Assembly: GCA_023460175.1 (NCBI GenBank)
Contig: JAEWRC010000051.1
Coordinates: 36,155-100,154, forward strand
DNA length: 64,000 nucleotides
DNA from: Actinomycetes bacterium
GTDB lineage: Bacteria; Actinomycetota; Actinomycetes; Mycobacteriales; Mycobacteriaceae
Direction: 5' to 3'
Part shown: positions 51,932-59,302 of the stretch, one piece after another
Layout of the letters: the number at the start of each line of letters is the position of its first letter
Numbering within the stretch: position 1 is the first letter of the stretch
The notes under the pieces: model-generated
Seen by the model: only the letters and a program-made list of their open reading frames with translations
Databases searched by the model: none
Told to the model about the DNA's origin: nothing
Made by a program: the position numbers and the translations under genes

Positions 51932-52831
51932 ATGACCACACACCTGACTCGCCGCCAGGCACTGATCGGACTCGCGGCCGCGGCGGCGTTGGTGGGCTGT
52001 CGTCAGGCGGGCGCCGTTCCGCTCCCGGAGCCCGCCGGACCGCTGAACCTCGCCGGCCTCGAGGACCGGTACGGGGCCCGCATCGGCATGACCGCCGTCG
52101 ACCTCGCGTCCGGAAAGTCGTTGGCGCACCGGGCCGACGAGCGGTTCGCCATGTGCTCGACGTTCAAGACCTACGGGGCCGCCCGCGTATTGCAGCTGAC
52201 CGAGCAGGGCCGGCTGCACCTCGCCACGCAGACACCGATCACCGAATCCGACATCGTCACCCACGCCCCGGTGACCGGAACCAAGGTCGGGCAGTCGATG
52301 TCGCTGGCCGAACTGTGCGCGGCGGCGCTGATGGAATCCGACAACACCGCGGGCAATCTGCTGCTGCGCGCCATCGGCGGACCGCCGGCGATCACCGAAT
52401 TCGCGCGCAGCGTCGGCGATGACCGCAGCCGCCTCGACCGGTGGGAAACCGAACTCAACGCCGCGCTGCCCGGGGATCCGCGCGACACGACCACCCCGCA
52501 CGCCCTGGCGCTCGGCTACCGCGAGGTGCTGACCGGCACCGCCCTGGCCGAGCCCTCCCGCGAGCAATTGCTGACCTGGATGAAGGCGAACATCACCGCG
52601 GACAAGCGATTTCGCGCCGGGTTGCCCGCGGGCTGGACGAGCGCCGACAAGACCGGGGGTGGCGACTACGGCAGCGCCAACGACGCCGGGCTGCTCCTCG
52701 GCCCGACCGGGCAGCGAATCATCCTGGTGGTGCTGACCCGGTCCCTCGACGATCAGCCCGAGGCCGGACCCTACAACGACGCGATCGCCGACACGGTGCG
52801 TCTGTCACTGCAAGCTCTGGGTCATCGGTAG
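51932..52831 (+). CDS. class A beta-lactamase (exported)
   Basis: 299 residues, usual for mycobacterial class A enzymes. A Tat-like signal (TRRQALIGLAAAAALVGC) that also forms a lipobox. Active-site motifs: CSTFKT (S70-x-x-K73), SDN130-type in LMESDNTAG, RWETELN with the general base Glu166, and DKTGGGDYGS (KTG234). Hydrolyses penicillins and probably some cephalosporins in the envelope. Intact, ancestral-type gene. No export problem or frameshift seen. Confidence 0.92.
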   Translation: MTTHLTRRQALIGLAAAAALVGCRQAGAVPLPEPAGPLNLAGLEDRYGARIGMTAVDLASGKSLAHRADERFAMCSTFKTYGAARVLQLTEQGRLHLATQTPITESDIVTHAPVTGTKVGQSMSLAELCAAALMESDNTAGNLLLRAIGGPPAITEFARSVGDDRSRLDRWETELNAALPGDPRDTTTPHALALGYREVLTGTALAEPSREQLLTWMKANITADKRFRAGLPAGWTSADKTGGGDYGSANDAGLLLGPTGQRIILVVLTRSLDDQPEAGPYNDAIADTVRLSLQALGHR

Positions 52832-52841
52832 GGGCAAGTTA

Positions 52842-52857
52842 GAGAGATCGATCTATC
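52842..52857. promoter_or_regulatory. TetR operator candidate upstream of the 52879 gene
   Basis: Contains the perfect palindrome AGATCGATCT (52845-52854) inside GAGAGATCGATCTATC. The half-site GATCTATC reappears inverted as GATAGATC at 53515-53522 before the next gene, so one regulator probably binds both. Confidence 0.5.
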
Positions 52858-52878
52858 AACGGGGCTATCATTGCGCCC

Positions 52879-53469
52879 GTGGCCGCTGAAACCCGAGGAC
52901 GCATCATCGAGGCCGGTGCCCGGCTGTTTCGGCGGCGGGGATTCACCGGCACGGGCGTGAAGCAGATCGTCTCCGAAGCCGGCGCACCCTTCGCCTCGCT
53001 GTACCACTTCTTCCCCGGCGGCAAGGAAGAACTCGGAGCCGAGGTCATCCGGTGGTCCGGCGGAATTTATAGCGAGTTCGTCATCGACGCGTACTTCCGC
53101 GCGGACGCAGAACCGGTCGCGGCCACCGAGGGCGCCTTCGCCGGGGCGGCCGCGACCCTCGTGGACACCGACTTCGCCGACGCCTGCCCGATCGCCACGG
53201 TGGCGCTGGAGATTTCCAGCACCAGCGAGGTCATGCGGACCGCGTGCGCGGAGGTCTTCACCGGCTGGATCGACCGCCTCGCACAGCGATTCGTCGGCTA
53301 TGGCATTGCCGACGCCCCCGCCCGCGAACTGGCCACCTCGATGCTGATGTCGCTGGAGGGAGCCTTCGTGCTGGCCCGCGCGCTGCGCAGCACCGAGCCG
53401 CTGCGGATCGCCGGCGCGGACGCCACGCGGGCGATGCGAGCCGCCCTGCCTCGCCGGCGCAAGCGCTGA
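52879..53469 (+). CDS. TetR-family transcriptional regulator
   Basis: 196 residues from GTG 52879. HTH region: GRIIEAGARLFRRRGFTGTG and VKQIVSEAGAPFASLYHFFP; the C-terminal domain belongs to the LmrA/YxaF-like type (ACPIATVALEISSTSEVMRT). Operator-like sites lie before this gene and before the next one, pointing to autoregulation and control of the SnoaL-like gene. Confidence 0.9.
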   Translation: MAAETRGRIIEAGARLFRRRGFTGTGVKQIVSEAGAPFASLYHFFPGGKEELGAEVIRWSGGIYSEFVIDAYFRADAEPVAATEGAFAGAAATLVDTDFADACPIATVALEISSTSEVMRTACAEVFTGWIDRLAQRFVGYGIADAPARELATSMLMSLEGAFVLARALRSTEPLRIAGADATRAMRAALPRRRKR

Positions 53470-53495
53470 CGCCCATTTTCGGGCGGCCCGAACCG

Positions 53496-53529
53496 TTGAC
53501 ACCGGCCTCCTCTAGATAGATCATTCTAT
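53496..53529 (+). promoter_or_regulatory. promoter and operator of the 53555 gene
   Basis: TTGACA (53496-53501) is followed by ATAGA-TCAT-TCTAT (53516-53529), an inverted repeat that would cover the -10 region. It shares GATAGATC with the upstream TetR gene's operator. Confidence 0.5.
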
Positions 53530-53554
53530 TAATCACGAGCACAGGAGGTCGCCC

Positions 53555-54046
53555 ATGCTGACCACACTCGTCGTCGGGATTGCCCTCGGGATAATCGCGG
53601 CCGTCGGCACCCGACAGGTGATGCAAAGAATCTTGTTGTCCCGGTTGCGATATGGCGTCGCGAAGCTGTCGGTCGGGGACTTCGGAGCGCTGCTCGCCAG
53701 CTATCACGAGGACGCCGTGCTGCACTTCCACGAAGGTCAGCACCGCTGGAGTGGCGTTTACCGCGGCCGCGCCGAGATCGAGCGCTTCCTCACCGAGTTC
53801 GTCGATGCCGGCATCGTCGGCGAGATCCGGGACGTGTGGACCGGTGGACCGCCGTGGTCGATGACCCTGGTGATCCGGTTCGACGATCACGCGAGCGCCG
53901 ACGGCGAGACGATCTACGCCAACCGCGCCGTCCTCTGGGCCCGCACCCACTGGGGCAAGATCGTCGAACAGCGGGATTTCTACGAGGACACCCAGCGCAT
54001 CATCGACTTCGACCGGCAACTGTCGAGTCGCGAACCCGGGCATTGA
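53555..54046 (+). CDS. membrane-anchored SnoaL/NTF2-like protein
   Basis: 163 residues, ATG 53555 with CAGGAGG upstream. One N-terminal transmembrane helix (TTLVVGIALGIIAAVGTRQV) then an NTF2-like domain (VGDFGALLASYHEDAVLHFH, GVYRGRAEIERFLTEFVDAG). Function unknown. Likely the main target of the adjacent TetR repressor. Confidence 0.8.
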   Translation: MLTTLVVGIALGIIAAVGTRQVMQRILLSRLRYGVAKLSVGDFGALLASYHEDAVLHFHEGQHRWSGVYRGRAEIERFLTEFVDAGIVGEIRDVWTGGPPWSMTLVIRFDDHASADGETIYANRAVLWARTHWGKIVEQRDFYEDTQRIIDFDRQLSSREPGH

Positions 54047-54089
54047 CGTCAGCGACCGACCCGCGCCATATCCGACGTATGCTCGGCGC

Positions 54090-54923
54090 GTGAGTGAGCA
54101 ACGCGCACAAGGAACTCCCGTGGCCGGGGCGACGCTGAGTTTGCACTGGACGGGAGAAACCGGACCGCCGCCGGTCCGAACCCCCGACACCGCGCAGGAC
54201 GCAGTGACACTGCTGGACAGCGGCTCTCAGGCCTTTGCGCAGTTGGGTTCGGAGCCGCTCGAATGGCGGCTGGACCCCGCCGCCCTGGGCTTCGGCCCGG
54301 CCGACAACGACGGCGTCCTGAGCCAGGAACCGTTCGCCGCGGTGCTCAGTTGCTCGGACGCGCGGGTGCCCATCGAGCTGACCCTGGGGCAGGCCGCCAA
54401 CGAACTGTTCGTCGTGCGAGTGGCCGGCAACGTCACCGGTGCCGTGTGCCGGGGTTCACTGCACTACGCCGCCGCACACCTGCCGAGCGTGAAACTGTTT
54501 GCTGTGGTCGGCCATTCGCGTTGCGGTGCGACCACCGCGGCGGTGGACGCGACGCTACACCCGGACAAGTACCTGGCGATCGCCACGGACGGCCCGCTGC
54601 GCGAGATCGTCGACTCGCTGCTGGCCGGCGTCAACTTCGCCCAGCGCGCCCTGCTGCACGCGCACGGCGCGGCGGCGGTCGACTCACCGCACTTCCGCGC
54701 GCGCCTGGTCACGCTGGCCACACTGGCCAACACCGCACTCAGCGCCCTGGTGCTCGAACGTGATCTGGGGCGGCCGTGCGCCTTCGGCGTCTACAAGCTC
54801 TCGGAACGCAGCGTCGGCGTGCGCCGCGCCGACGGTTTCCATCCCGGTTTCGCGATGGCCCCCAAGGACGAGGACGAGATCACGTCGCTGGTGCTGGCGG
54901 CCGCCGGCTCGCTCGAACTCTGA
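54090..54923 (+). CDS. beta-class carbonic anhydrase
   Basis: 277 residues from GTG 54090. Zinc and active-site motifs: SCSDARVP (Cys and Asp-Arg dyad), VAGNV, and GHSRCGATTAAV (His and Cys ligands). Interconverts CO2 and bicarbonate. The N-terminal 70 residues (SLHWTGETGPPPVRTPDTAQ) are an extension of unknown role; no clear signal peptide. Convergent with the Pro-rich gene. Confidence 0.88.
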   Translation: MSEQRAQGTPVAGATLSLHWTGETGPPPVRTPDTAQDAVTLLDSGSQAFAQLGSEPLEWRLDPAALGFGPADNDGVLSQEPFAAVLSCSDARVPIELTLGQAANELFVVRVAGNVTGAVCRGSLHYAAAHLPSVKLFAVVGHSRCGATTAAVDATLHPDKYLAIATDGPLREIVDSLLAGVNFAQRALLHAHGAAAVDSPHFRARLVTLATLANTALSALVLERDLGRPCAFGVYKLSERSVGVRRADGFHPGFAMAPKDEDEITSLVLAAAGSLEL

Positions 54924-54930
54924 GCGTCCG

Positions 54931-55488
54931 CTACGGCGTCGGGGAGCCCGGCGGCGTCGAGCCCGGCGGTGTCGGGAACCCCGGCGCCGCCGCCGGATCC
55001 GGCTGTCCGGGCTGGATGAACTCGTAGCCCGGGGGCGGTGGTCCGTCGATCGGGTAGTAGCCCTCCGGCAGCGGCGGACCGCCACTGTTGGGGGCCGCCG
55101 CCGTCGACTCGGTCTCGGACCCCGGCGCGTTCATCGACACGAAGCCGGGCGGCAGTGCCGGCGCCGGCCCGGCCCCCGGCGGTGGCGGTGCACCGCCGCC
55201 GGGAACCATCGCCGGGTCGTCGACCACATAGTAGGGATTGCGGGCCTGGTGCCAGAGGTCGCGCAGCGTGCCCAGCGGGCCCGAACCGTACTGGCCCGAT
55301 CCGTAGACGGGATTCGCCATCTCGGGAACCGTGGGCGGACCCGGGGGTAGCGGCGGCGGTGCCCCCGGTTCGCCCGGAGGCGGCGGCGGAACCGGGTCGG
55401 CGGCGGCCGGCTGGGCAGCGCCCAGGGTGACCCCGACGGCCGCCAGCCCGGCGGCGGCGGCCAACACGATGGGGTGCCTAACGGTCAT
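54931..55488 (-). CDS. secreted proline/glycine-rich protein
   Basis: 185 residues from ATG 55488. Signal peptide (VLAAAAGLAAVGVTLGAAQP) cleaved near AAADP, then a Pro-rich stretch (DPVPPPPPGEPGAPPPLPPG), a short conserved-looking core (ARNPYYVVDDPAMVPGGG) and a Pro/Gly-rich C-terminus. A common type of mycobacterial cell-wall protein with unknown function. Confidence 0.72.
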   Translation of the reverse strand: MTVRHPIVLAAAAGLAAVGVTLGAAQPAAADPVPPPPPGEPGAPPPLPPGPPTVPEMANPVYGSGQYGSGPLGTLRDLWHQARNPYYVVDDPAMVPGGGAPPPPGAGPAPALPPGFVSMNAPGSETESTAAAPNSGGPPLPEGYYPIDGPPPPGYEFIQPGQPDPAAAPGFPTPPGSTPPGSPTP

Positions 55489-55564
55489 GAACCCGACGAT
55501 CCTCTCTGTGAGATAGCGAGCATCGTCGCACAGATCCACCGCCGACGACGGGTCGAGCGTCGAC

Positions 55565-57799
55565 TCAGTCCAGGTCGAACCGGTCGTTGTTCATCACCTT
55601 CACCCAGGCCGCGACGAAGTCCTCGACGAACTTGCCCTTGTTGTCCTCCTGCGCGTAGACCTCGGCCAGGGCGCGCAGCTGGGAATGCGAACCGAAGACC
55701 AGATCGTTGGCCGTGGCCGTCCACTTGGTCTGCCCCGAGGCGCGGTCGACACCCTGGTAGACGTTCTCCGAGGTCGCCCCCTTCCACTCCGTGCTCATGT
55801 CCAGGAGGTTGACGAAGAAGTCGTTGGTCAGCACCCCCGGCCGGTCGGTGAACACGCCGTGGCCGGCGCCGCCGTGATTGGCCCCGAGCACACGCAGCCC
55901 GCCGATCAGCACGGTGAGCTCCGGAGCGGTCAGGTTCAGCATGTACGCCCGGTCCACCAGCAGCCGCTCCACCTGCGTCTTCTCATTGGGGCGCAGGTAG
56001 TTGCGGAAGCCGTCGGCCCGCGGCTCGATGACGGCGAACGACTCGACGTCGGTCTGCTCCTGCGTGGCATCGGTGCGTCCCGGCGCGAAGTGCACGTCGA
56101 TGTCGAACCCGGCGTCCTTGGCCGCCTTCTCGACGGCGGCCGAACCCGCCAGCACGATCAGGTCGGCCAATGAGATCTTCTTACCGCCCGCGGCCGAGCT
56201 GTTGAAGTTCTGCTGGATCTGCTCGAGCACCGGCAGTACCTTGGCCAACTCGGTGGGCTCGTTGACCTCCCAGTTGCGTTGCGGCTCGAGACGGATGCGG
56301 GCGCCGTTGGCACCGCCGCGTTTGTCGGTACCGCGGAAGCTGGCCGCCGAGGCCCACGCCGTCTTGACCAACTGGCTCACCGCGAGCTCCGATTCGAGCG
56401 CCGTGTTCTTCAAGGTGGCGATGTCCTGCTCGTCGACCAGCGGGTGGTCGACGGCCGGCACCGGGTCCTGCCACACATAGGTTTCGTTCGGCACCCAGGG
56501 GCCCACGTAGCGCGAGGCCGGCCCCATATCGCGGTGCAGCAGCTTGAACCAGGCCTTGGCGAACGCGTCGGCCAGCTCGTCGGGGTGATCCAGCCAACGG
56601 CGGGTGATGTCGGCGTAGATCGGGCTCTCCCGCATCGAGATGTCGGTGACCAGCATCGTGGCCATCCGCTTCTTCGAGGCATCGAAGGGCTCCGGAATGC
56701 TCGGCTCGACGTCCTTGGCGACGTACTGCCAAGCGCCGGCCGGACTCTTCTCCAGCTCCCACTCATGCCCGTAGAGGTACTCCAGGAAGGTGTTGTCCCA
56801 CTGGGTCGGGGTGGGCGTCCAGACCACCTCGGGACCGCCGATGATGGCGTCCGCCCCCTTACCGGAGCCGTAGCCGCTCTTCCAGCCCAGGCCCTGCTGC
56901 TCGATGGGCGCACCCTCCGGCTCCGGACCGACCAGGTCGGCGTCGCCGGCCCCATGAGTCTTGCCGAAGGTATGGCCACCGACGATCAGCGCCGCGGTCT
57001 CCTCGTCGTTCATCGCCATCCGACCGAACGTCTCGCGAATGTCGTGCGCCGCCTTGAGCGGATCCGGGTCCCCCTCGGGACCCTCCGGGTTGACGTAGAT
57101 CAGGCCCATCGTCGTCGCACCGTAGGGTTCGGCGAGGTCCCGCTCGCCCGAGTAGCGCTTGTCGGTGCCCAGCCAGGTGTCCTCGAAGCCCCACAGCGTC
57201 TCCTCGGGCTCCCAGATGTCCTCGCGACCGAAGGCGAAGCCGGCGGTCTTGAAGCCCATCGATTCCAGCGCGACGTTCCCCGCCACGATGATCAGGTCCG
57301 CCCAGGAGATCTTGTTGCCGTATTTCTGTTTGATCGGCCACAACAGCCTCCGGGACTTGTCGGTCCCGCTGTTGTCCGGCCAGCTGTTGAGCGGGGCGAA
57401 GCGTTGGGCGCCTTGACCGCCACCACCGCGACCGTCGTGGATCCGGTAGGTGCCCGCGGCATGCCAGCTCATCCGGATGAACGCACCGCCGTAGTGGCCG
57501 TAGTCGGCCGGCCACCAGTCCTGCGAGGTGGTCATCAATTCGATGAGGTCGCGTCTGAGCGCCTCGGCGTCCAGCGTCTTGACCTGCTCGCGGTAGTCGA
57601 AATCGGTGCCGAGCGGGTTGGCCTTCTCGGTCTGGGCGTGCAGCACCGACACGTCGACCTGGTTGGGCCACCAGTCCTGGTTCTTCAGGGGTGCGTGCCC
57701 CTTCGGGGTGGGCGACGGCATTGCCGGGTTCTCGCTCTCGCTCCTGCTGGCGGTCTTGGCCTCAGGAGTGGGCGGACGGGCGTCAGAGGCATCAGACAT
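55565..57799 (-). CDS. katG: catalase-peroxidase KatG
   Basis: 744 residues from ATG 57799 (GAAAGG upstream). Distal haem pocket RMSWHAAGTYR, the Met-Tyr-Trp adduct partners W in DWWPADYG, Y in IYVNPEGP and M in RMAMNDEE, and proximal His in GGHTFGKTHGAG. The second domain is present without a haem site, as usual. The residue equivalent to M. tuberculosis Ser315 is Gly (AIIGGPEVVW against AITSGIEVVW). KatG removes hydrogen peroxide and activates isoniazid in M. tuberculosis. Directly behind a broken furA. Confidence 0.95.
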   Translation of the reverse strand: MSDASDARPPTPEAKTASRSESENPAMPSPTPKGHAPLKNQDWWPNQVDVSVLHAQTEKANPLGTDFDYREQVKTLDAEALRRDLIELMTTSQDWWPADYGHYGGAFIRMSWHAAGTYRIHDGRGGGGQGAQRFAPLNSWPDNSGTDKSRRLLWPIKQKYGNKISWADLIIVAGNVALESMGFKTAGFAFGREDIWEPEETLWGFEDTWLGTDKRYSGERDLAEPYGATTMGLIYVNPEGPEGDPDPLKAAHDIRETFGRMAMNDEETAALIVGGHTFGKTHGAGDADLVGPEPEGAPIEQQGLGWKSGYGSGKGADAIIGGPEVVWTPTPTQWDNTFLEYLYGHEWELEKSPAGAWQYVAKDVEPSIPEPFDASKKRMATMLVTDISMRESPIYADITRRWLDHPDELADAFAKAWFKLLHRDMGPASRYVGPWVPNETYVWQDPVPAVDHPLVDEQDIATLKNTALESELAVSQLVKTAWASAASFRGTDKRGGANGARIRLEPQRNWEVNEPTELAKVLPVLEQIQQNFNSSAAGGKKISLADLIVLAGSAAVEKAAKDAGFDIDVHFAPGRTDATQEQTDVESFAVIEPRADGFRNYLRPNEKTQVERLLVDRAYMLNLTAPELTVLIGGLRVLGANHGGAGHGVFTDRPGVLTNDFFVNLLDMSTEWKGATSENVYQGVDRASGQTKWTATANDLVFGSHSQLRALAEVYAQEDNKGKFVEDFVAAWVKVMNNDRFDLD

Positions 57800-57810
57800 G
57801 GTCGTACCTT

Positions 57811-58038
57811 TCATCGAGGGGTGGGCTGCGGACGGAACCCGCCGCCGTCAGCGCGTTGAGCGCGTCGTACACGGTTTGGTGGGGACACCTCCGGCAGGTG
57901 CACGCGGGCGGCCCGGATGATCGTGTCGGCCTCGGCATGAGGGCGCTCGCTCACAGCGACCAGCACTGCGAGGCGGGGGCGGGTGACCCGTAAACCGGCC
58001 GCCCGCAATGTGCTCGACAATTCGAGGGCCTCAGCCAT
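57811..58038 (-). pseudogene. furA: furA remnant, frameshifted and truncated
   Basis: The first 50 residues (MAEALELSSTLRAAGLRVTR, then PRLAVLVAVSERPHAEADTI and HLPEV) are clearly FurA, the peroxide-sensing repressor of katG. After LPEVS the frame goes out of phase: in the shifted frame the expected TVYDALNALTAAG follows, so one extra base lies near 57878-57884. Whatever the frame, the gene stops at the katG start and lacks the entire metal-binding C-terminal half (about 90 residues). No functional repressor can be made. The promoter region upstream (58039-58090) is AT-rich as in intact furA-katG operons. Confidence 0.85.
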
Positions 58039-58199
58039 TCTCCCGAGTGTGGCGCGCAGATTTTAAAGTATCAAGTGTTGATCGAAATTAACTGCGGCCC
58101 TTGTCTTTCAGGGAGTACTGCCGGGCCGGGCCAGGGGTGAAATTTGATGTTTGAATCCGCGCATTTGCGGGTACCGAAGGCGGACGAAAGGAGCCACTC

Positions 58200-58358
58200 A
58201 TGGGCAAGCACCGCAAGGACGACGCGACCGGACCCGAACCCGGGCAGGAACCGCCCGCCCCAGGCCCCACCGATCAGGGCGGCAAGGGCGGGATGGCCAC
58301 CCGCGAGGTCGCCCCGGACATCGCCGAGCCCAGCTCCGACAGGGATACGCGGGACTGA
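58200..58358 (+). CDS. small hydrophilic protein, 52 aa
   Basis: ATG 58200 has AAAGGAG seven bases upstream, a strong ribosome site. Sequence begins MGKHRKDDATGPEPGQEPPA and ends DIAEPSSDRDTRD. Basic start, acidic Pro/Gly-rich remainder, probably disordered. No family known to me. Confidence 0.6.
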   Translation: MGKHRKDDATGPEPGQEPPAPGPTDQGGKGGMATREVAPDIAEPSSDRDTRD

Positions 58359-58422
58359 GCCGGTTTCACCGGCCTCACGGGGTAGCTCCCCGGCCGCGGC
58401 CGGCGTCTGTAGCGTGACCACC

Positions 58423-59067
58423 GTGAACTCTTCTCGCATACCCACCTCCTTCACGTTCGTCGCCGGCGCTGCGATGGTCGCCCTGACGCTGAGCGCCTGC
58501 GGGTCCTCGGACACCGACACCGCCACCTCACCGACCACCCCCTCGGTCGCCGACGTGGTCACCACCGTCAACGAGACCACGGTCGACGAGACGACGGTCG
58601 CCGCCGCCGAGTGCCCGACCACGGCTCCCGCCGAGGGCGGCACGCCCGAGTGGACCCTGCCCGGTGACACCGGCAGCGTCGCGGTCACCGGCGCCACCGA
58701 GTCCGCGGCGCCACTGGTCACCGTCGAGGCGCCGTTCAGCGTGGCCGAGACCCAGGTGCAGACGCTGCAGGCCGGGGACGGACCGGTCGTCGCCGACGAC
58801 GCCACCGTCCTGGTCTGCTACATGGGCGTCAACGGCCGCGACGGATCCGTGTTCGACAGCACCTACGAGCAGGGCACGCCGATCGACTTCCCGCTGGGCG
58901 GCGTGGTCCCCGGCTTCCAGAAGGCCATCGCCGGGCAGACGGTGGGCTCCACCGTGGGCGTGGCGATGACCTCGGCCGACGGCTACCCCGACGGCCAGCC
59001 CGCCGCCGGCATCCAGCCCGGTGACTCGCTGATCTTCGCCATCAAAATCCTCGACGCGACCAGCTAA
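58423..59067 (+). CDS. FKBP-type peptidyl-prolyl isomerase lipoprotein
   Basis: 214 residues from GTG 58423 (GTG 58414 also possible). Signal and lipobox LTLSAC, a Thr-rich linker, then an FKBP domain: ATVLVCYMGVNGRDGSVFDS, PIDFPLGGVVPGFQKAIAGQ, TVGSTVGVAMTSADGYPDGQ and SLIFAIKILD. Several aromatic active-site residues of classical FKBPs are changed, so isomerase activity may be low. Predicted on the outer face of the membrane as a folding aid. Confidence 0.8.
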   Translation: MNSSRIPTSFTFVAGAAMVALTLSACGSSDTDTATSPTTPSVADVVTTVNETTVDETTVAAAECPTTAPAEGGTPEWTLPGDTGSVAVTGATESAAPLVTVEAPFSVAETQVQTLQAGDGPVVADDATVLVCYMGVNGRDGSVFDSTYEQGTPIDFPLGGVVPGFQKAIAGQTVGSTVGVAMTSADGYPDGQPAAGIQPGDSLIFAIKILDATS

Positions 59068-59079
59068 TTCATCGACCAC

Positions 59080-59132
59080 CCGTGATCGTGTGGCAGTAGC
59101 TACCCTTGTTGCAGACTGCTACACGATCACGG
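59080..59132. terminator. long inverted repeat after the FKBP-like gene
   Basis: CCGTGATCGTGT (59080-59091) and ACACGATCACGG (59121-59132), perfect 12-base arms, loop 29 bases. Placed 13 bases after the stop, so probably a terminator; an operator role cannot be excluded. Confidence 0.5.
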
Positions 59133-59231
59133 AGTCGTCATGACGGATAGCGCCGACCGGCTGGCCCGGCTGACTCAACCACCCTGCCCAACAGTCGATT
59201 TCACGCGGGCTAGTTTTCCCAACCGCCACGA

Positions 59232-59279
59232 CAATTGACGGGCGCGCTGTTATGGTGATCGCGCTCAGGTCAATTGACG
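59232..59279. repeat. direct repeat CAATTGACG before the serine hydrolase gene
   Basis: CAATTGACG occurs at 59232-59240 and 59271-59279, 39 bases apart (start to start), each followed by a GC(G)-rich segment; the second copy lies inside GTCAATTGAC, a perfect 10-base palindrome. Possible tandem regulator sites. Confidence 0.35.
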
Positions 59280-59302
59280 CGCGAACAAGGAAAATCCAAG
59301 CC

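Noticed and set aside
59140..59238. 32-residue frame starting MTDSADRLARL
   Set aside because: Too short and without ribosome site; lies between an inverted repeat and the hydrolase promoter.
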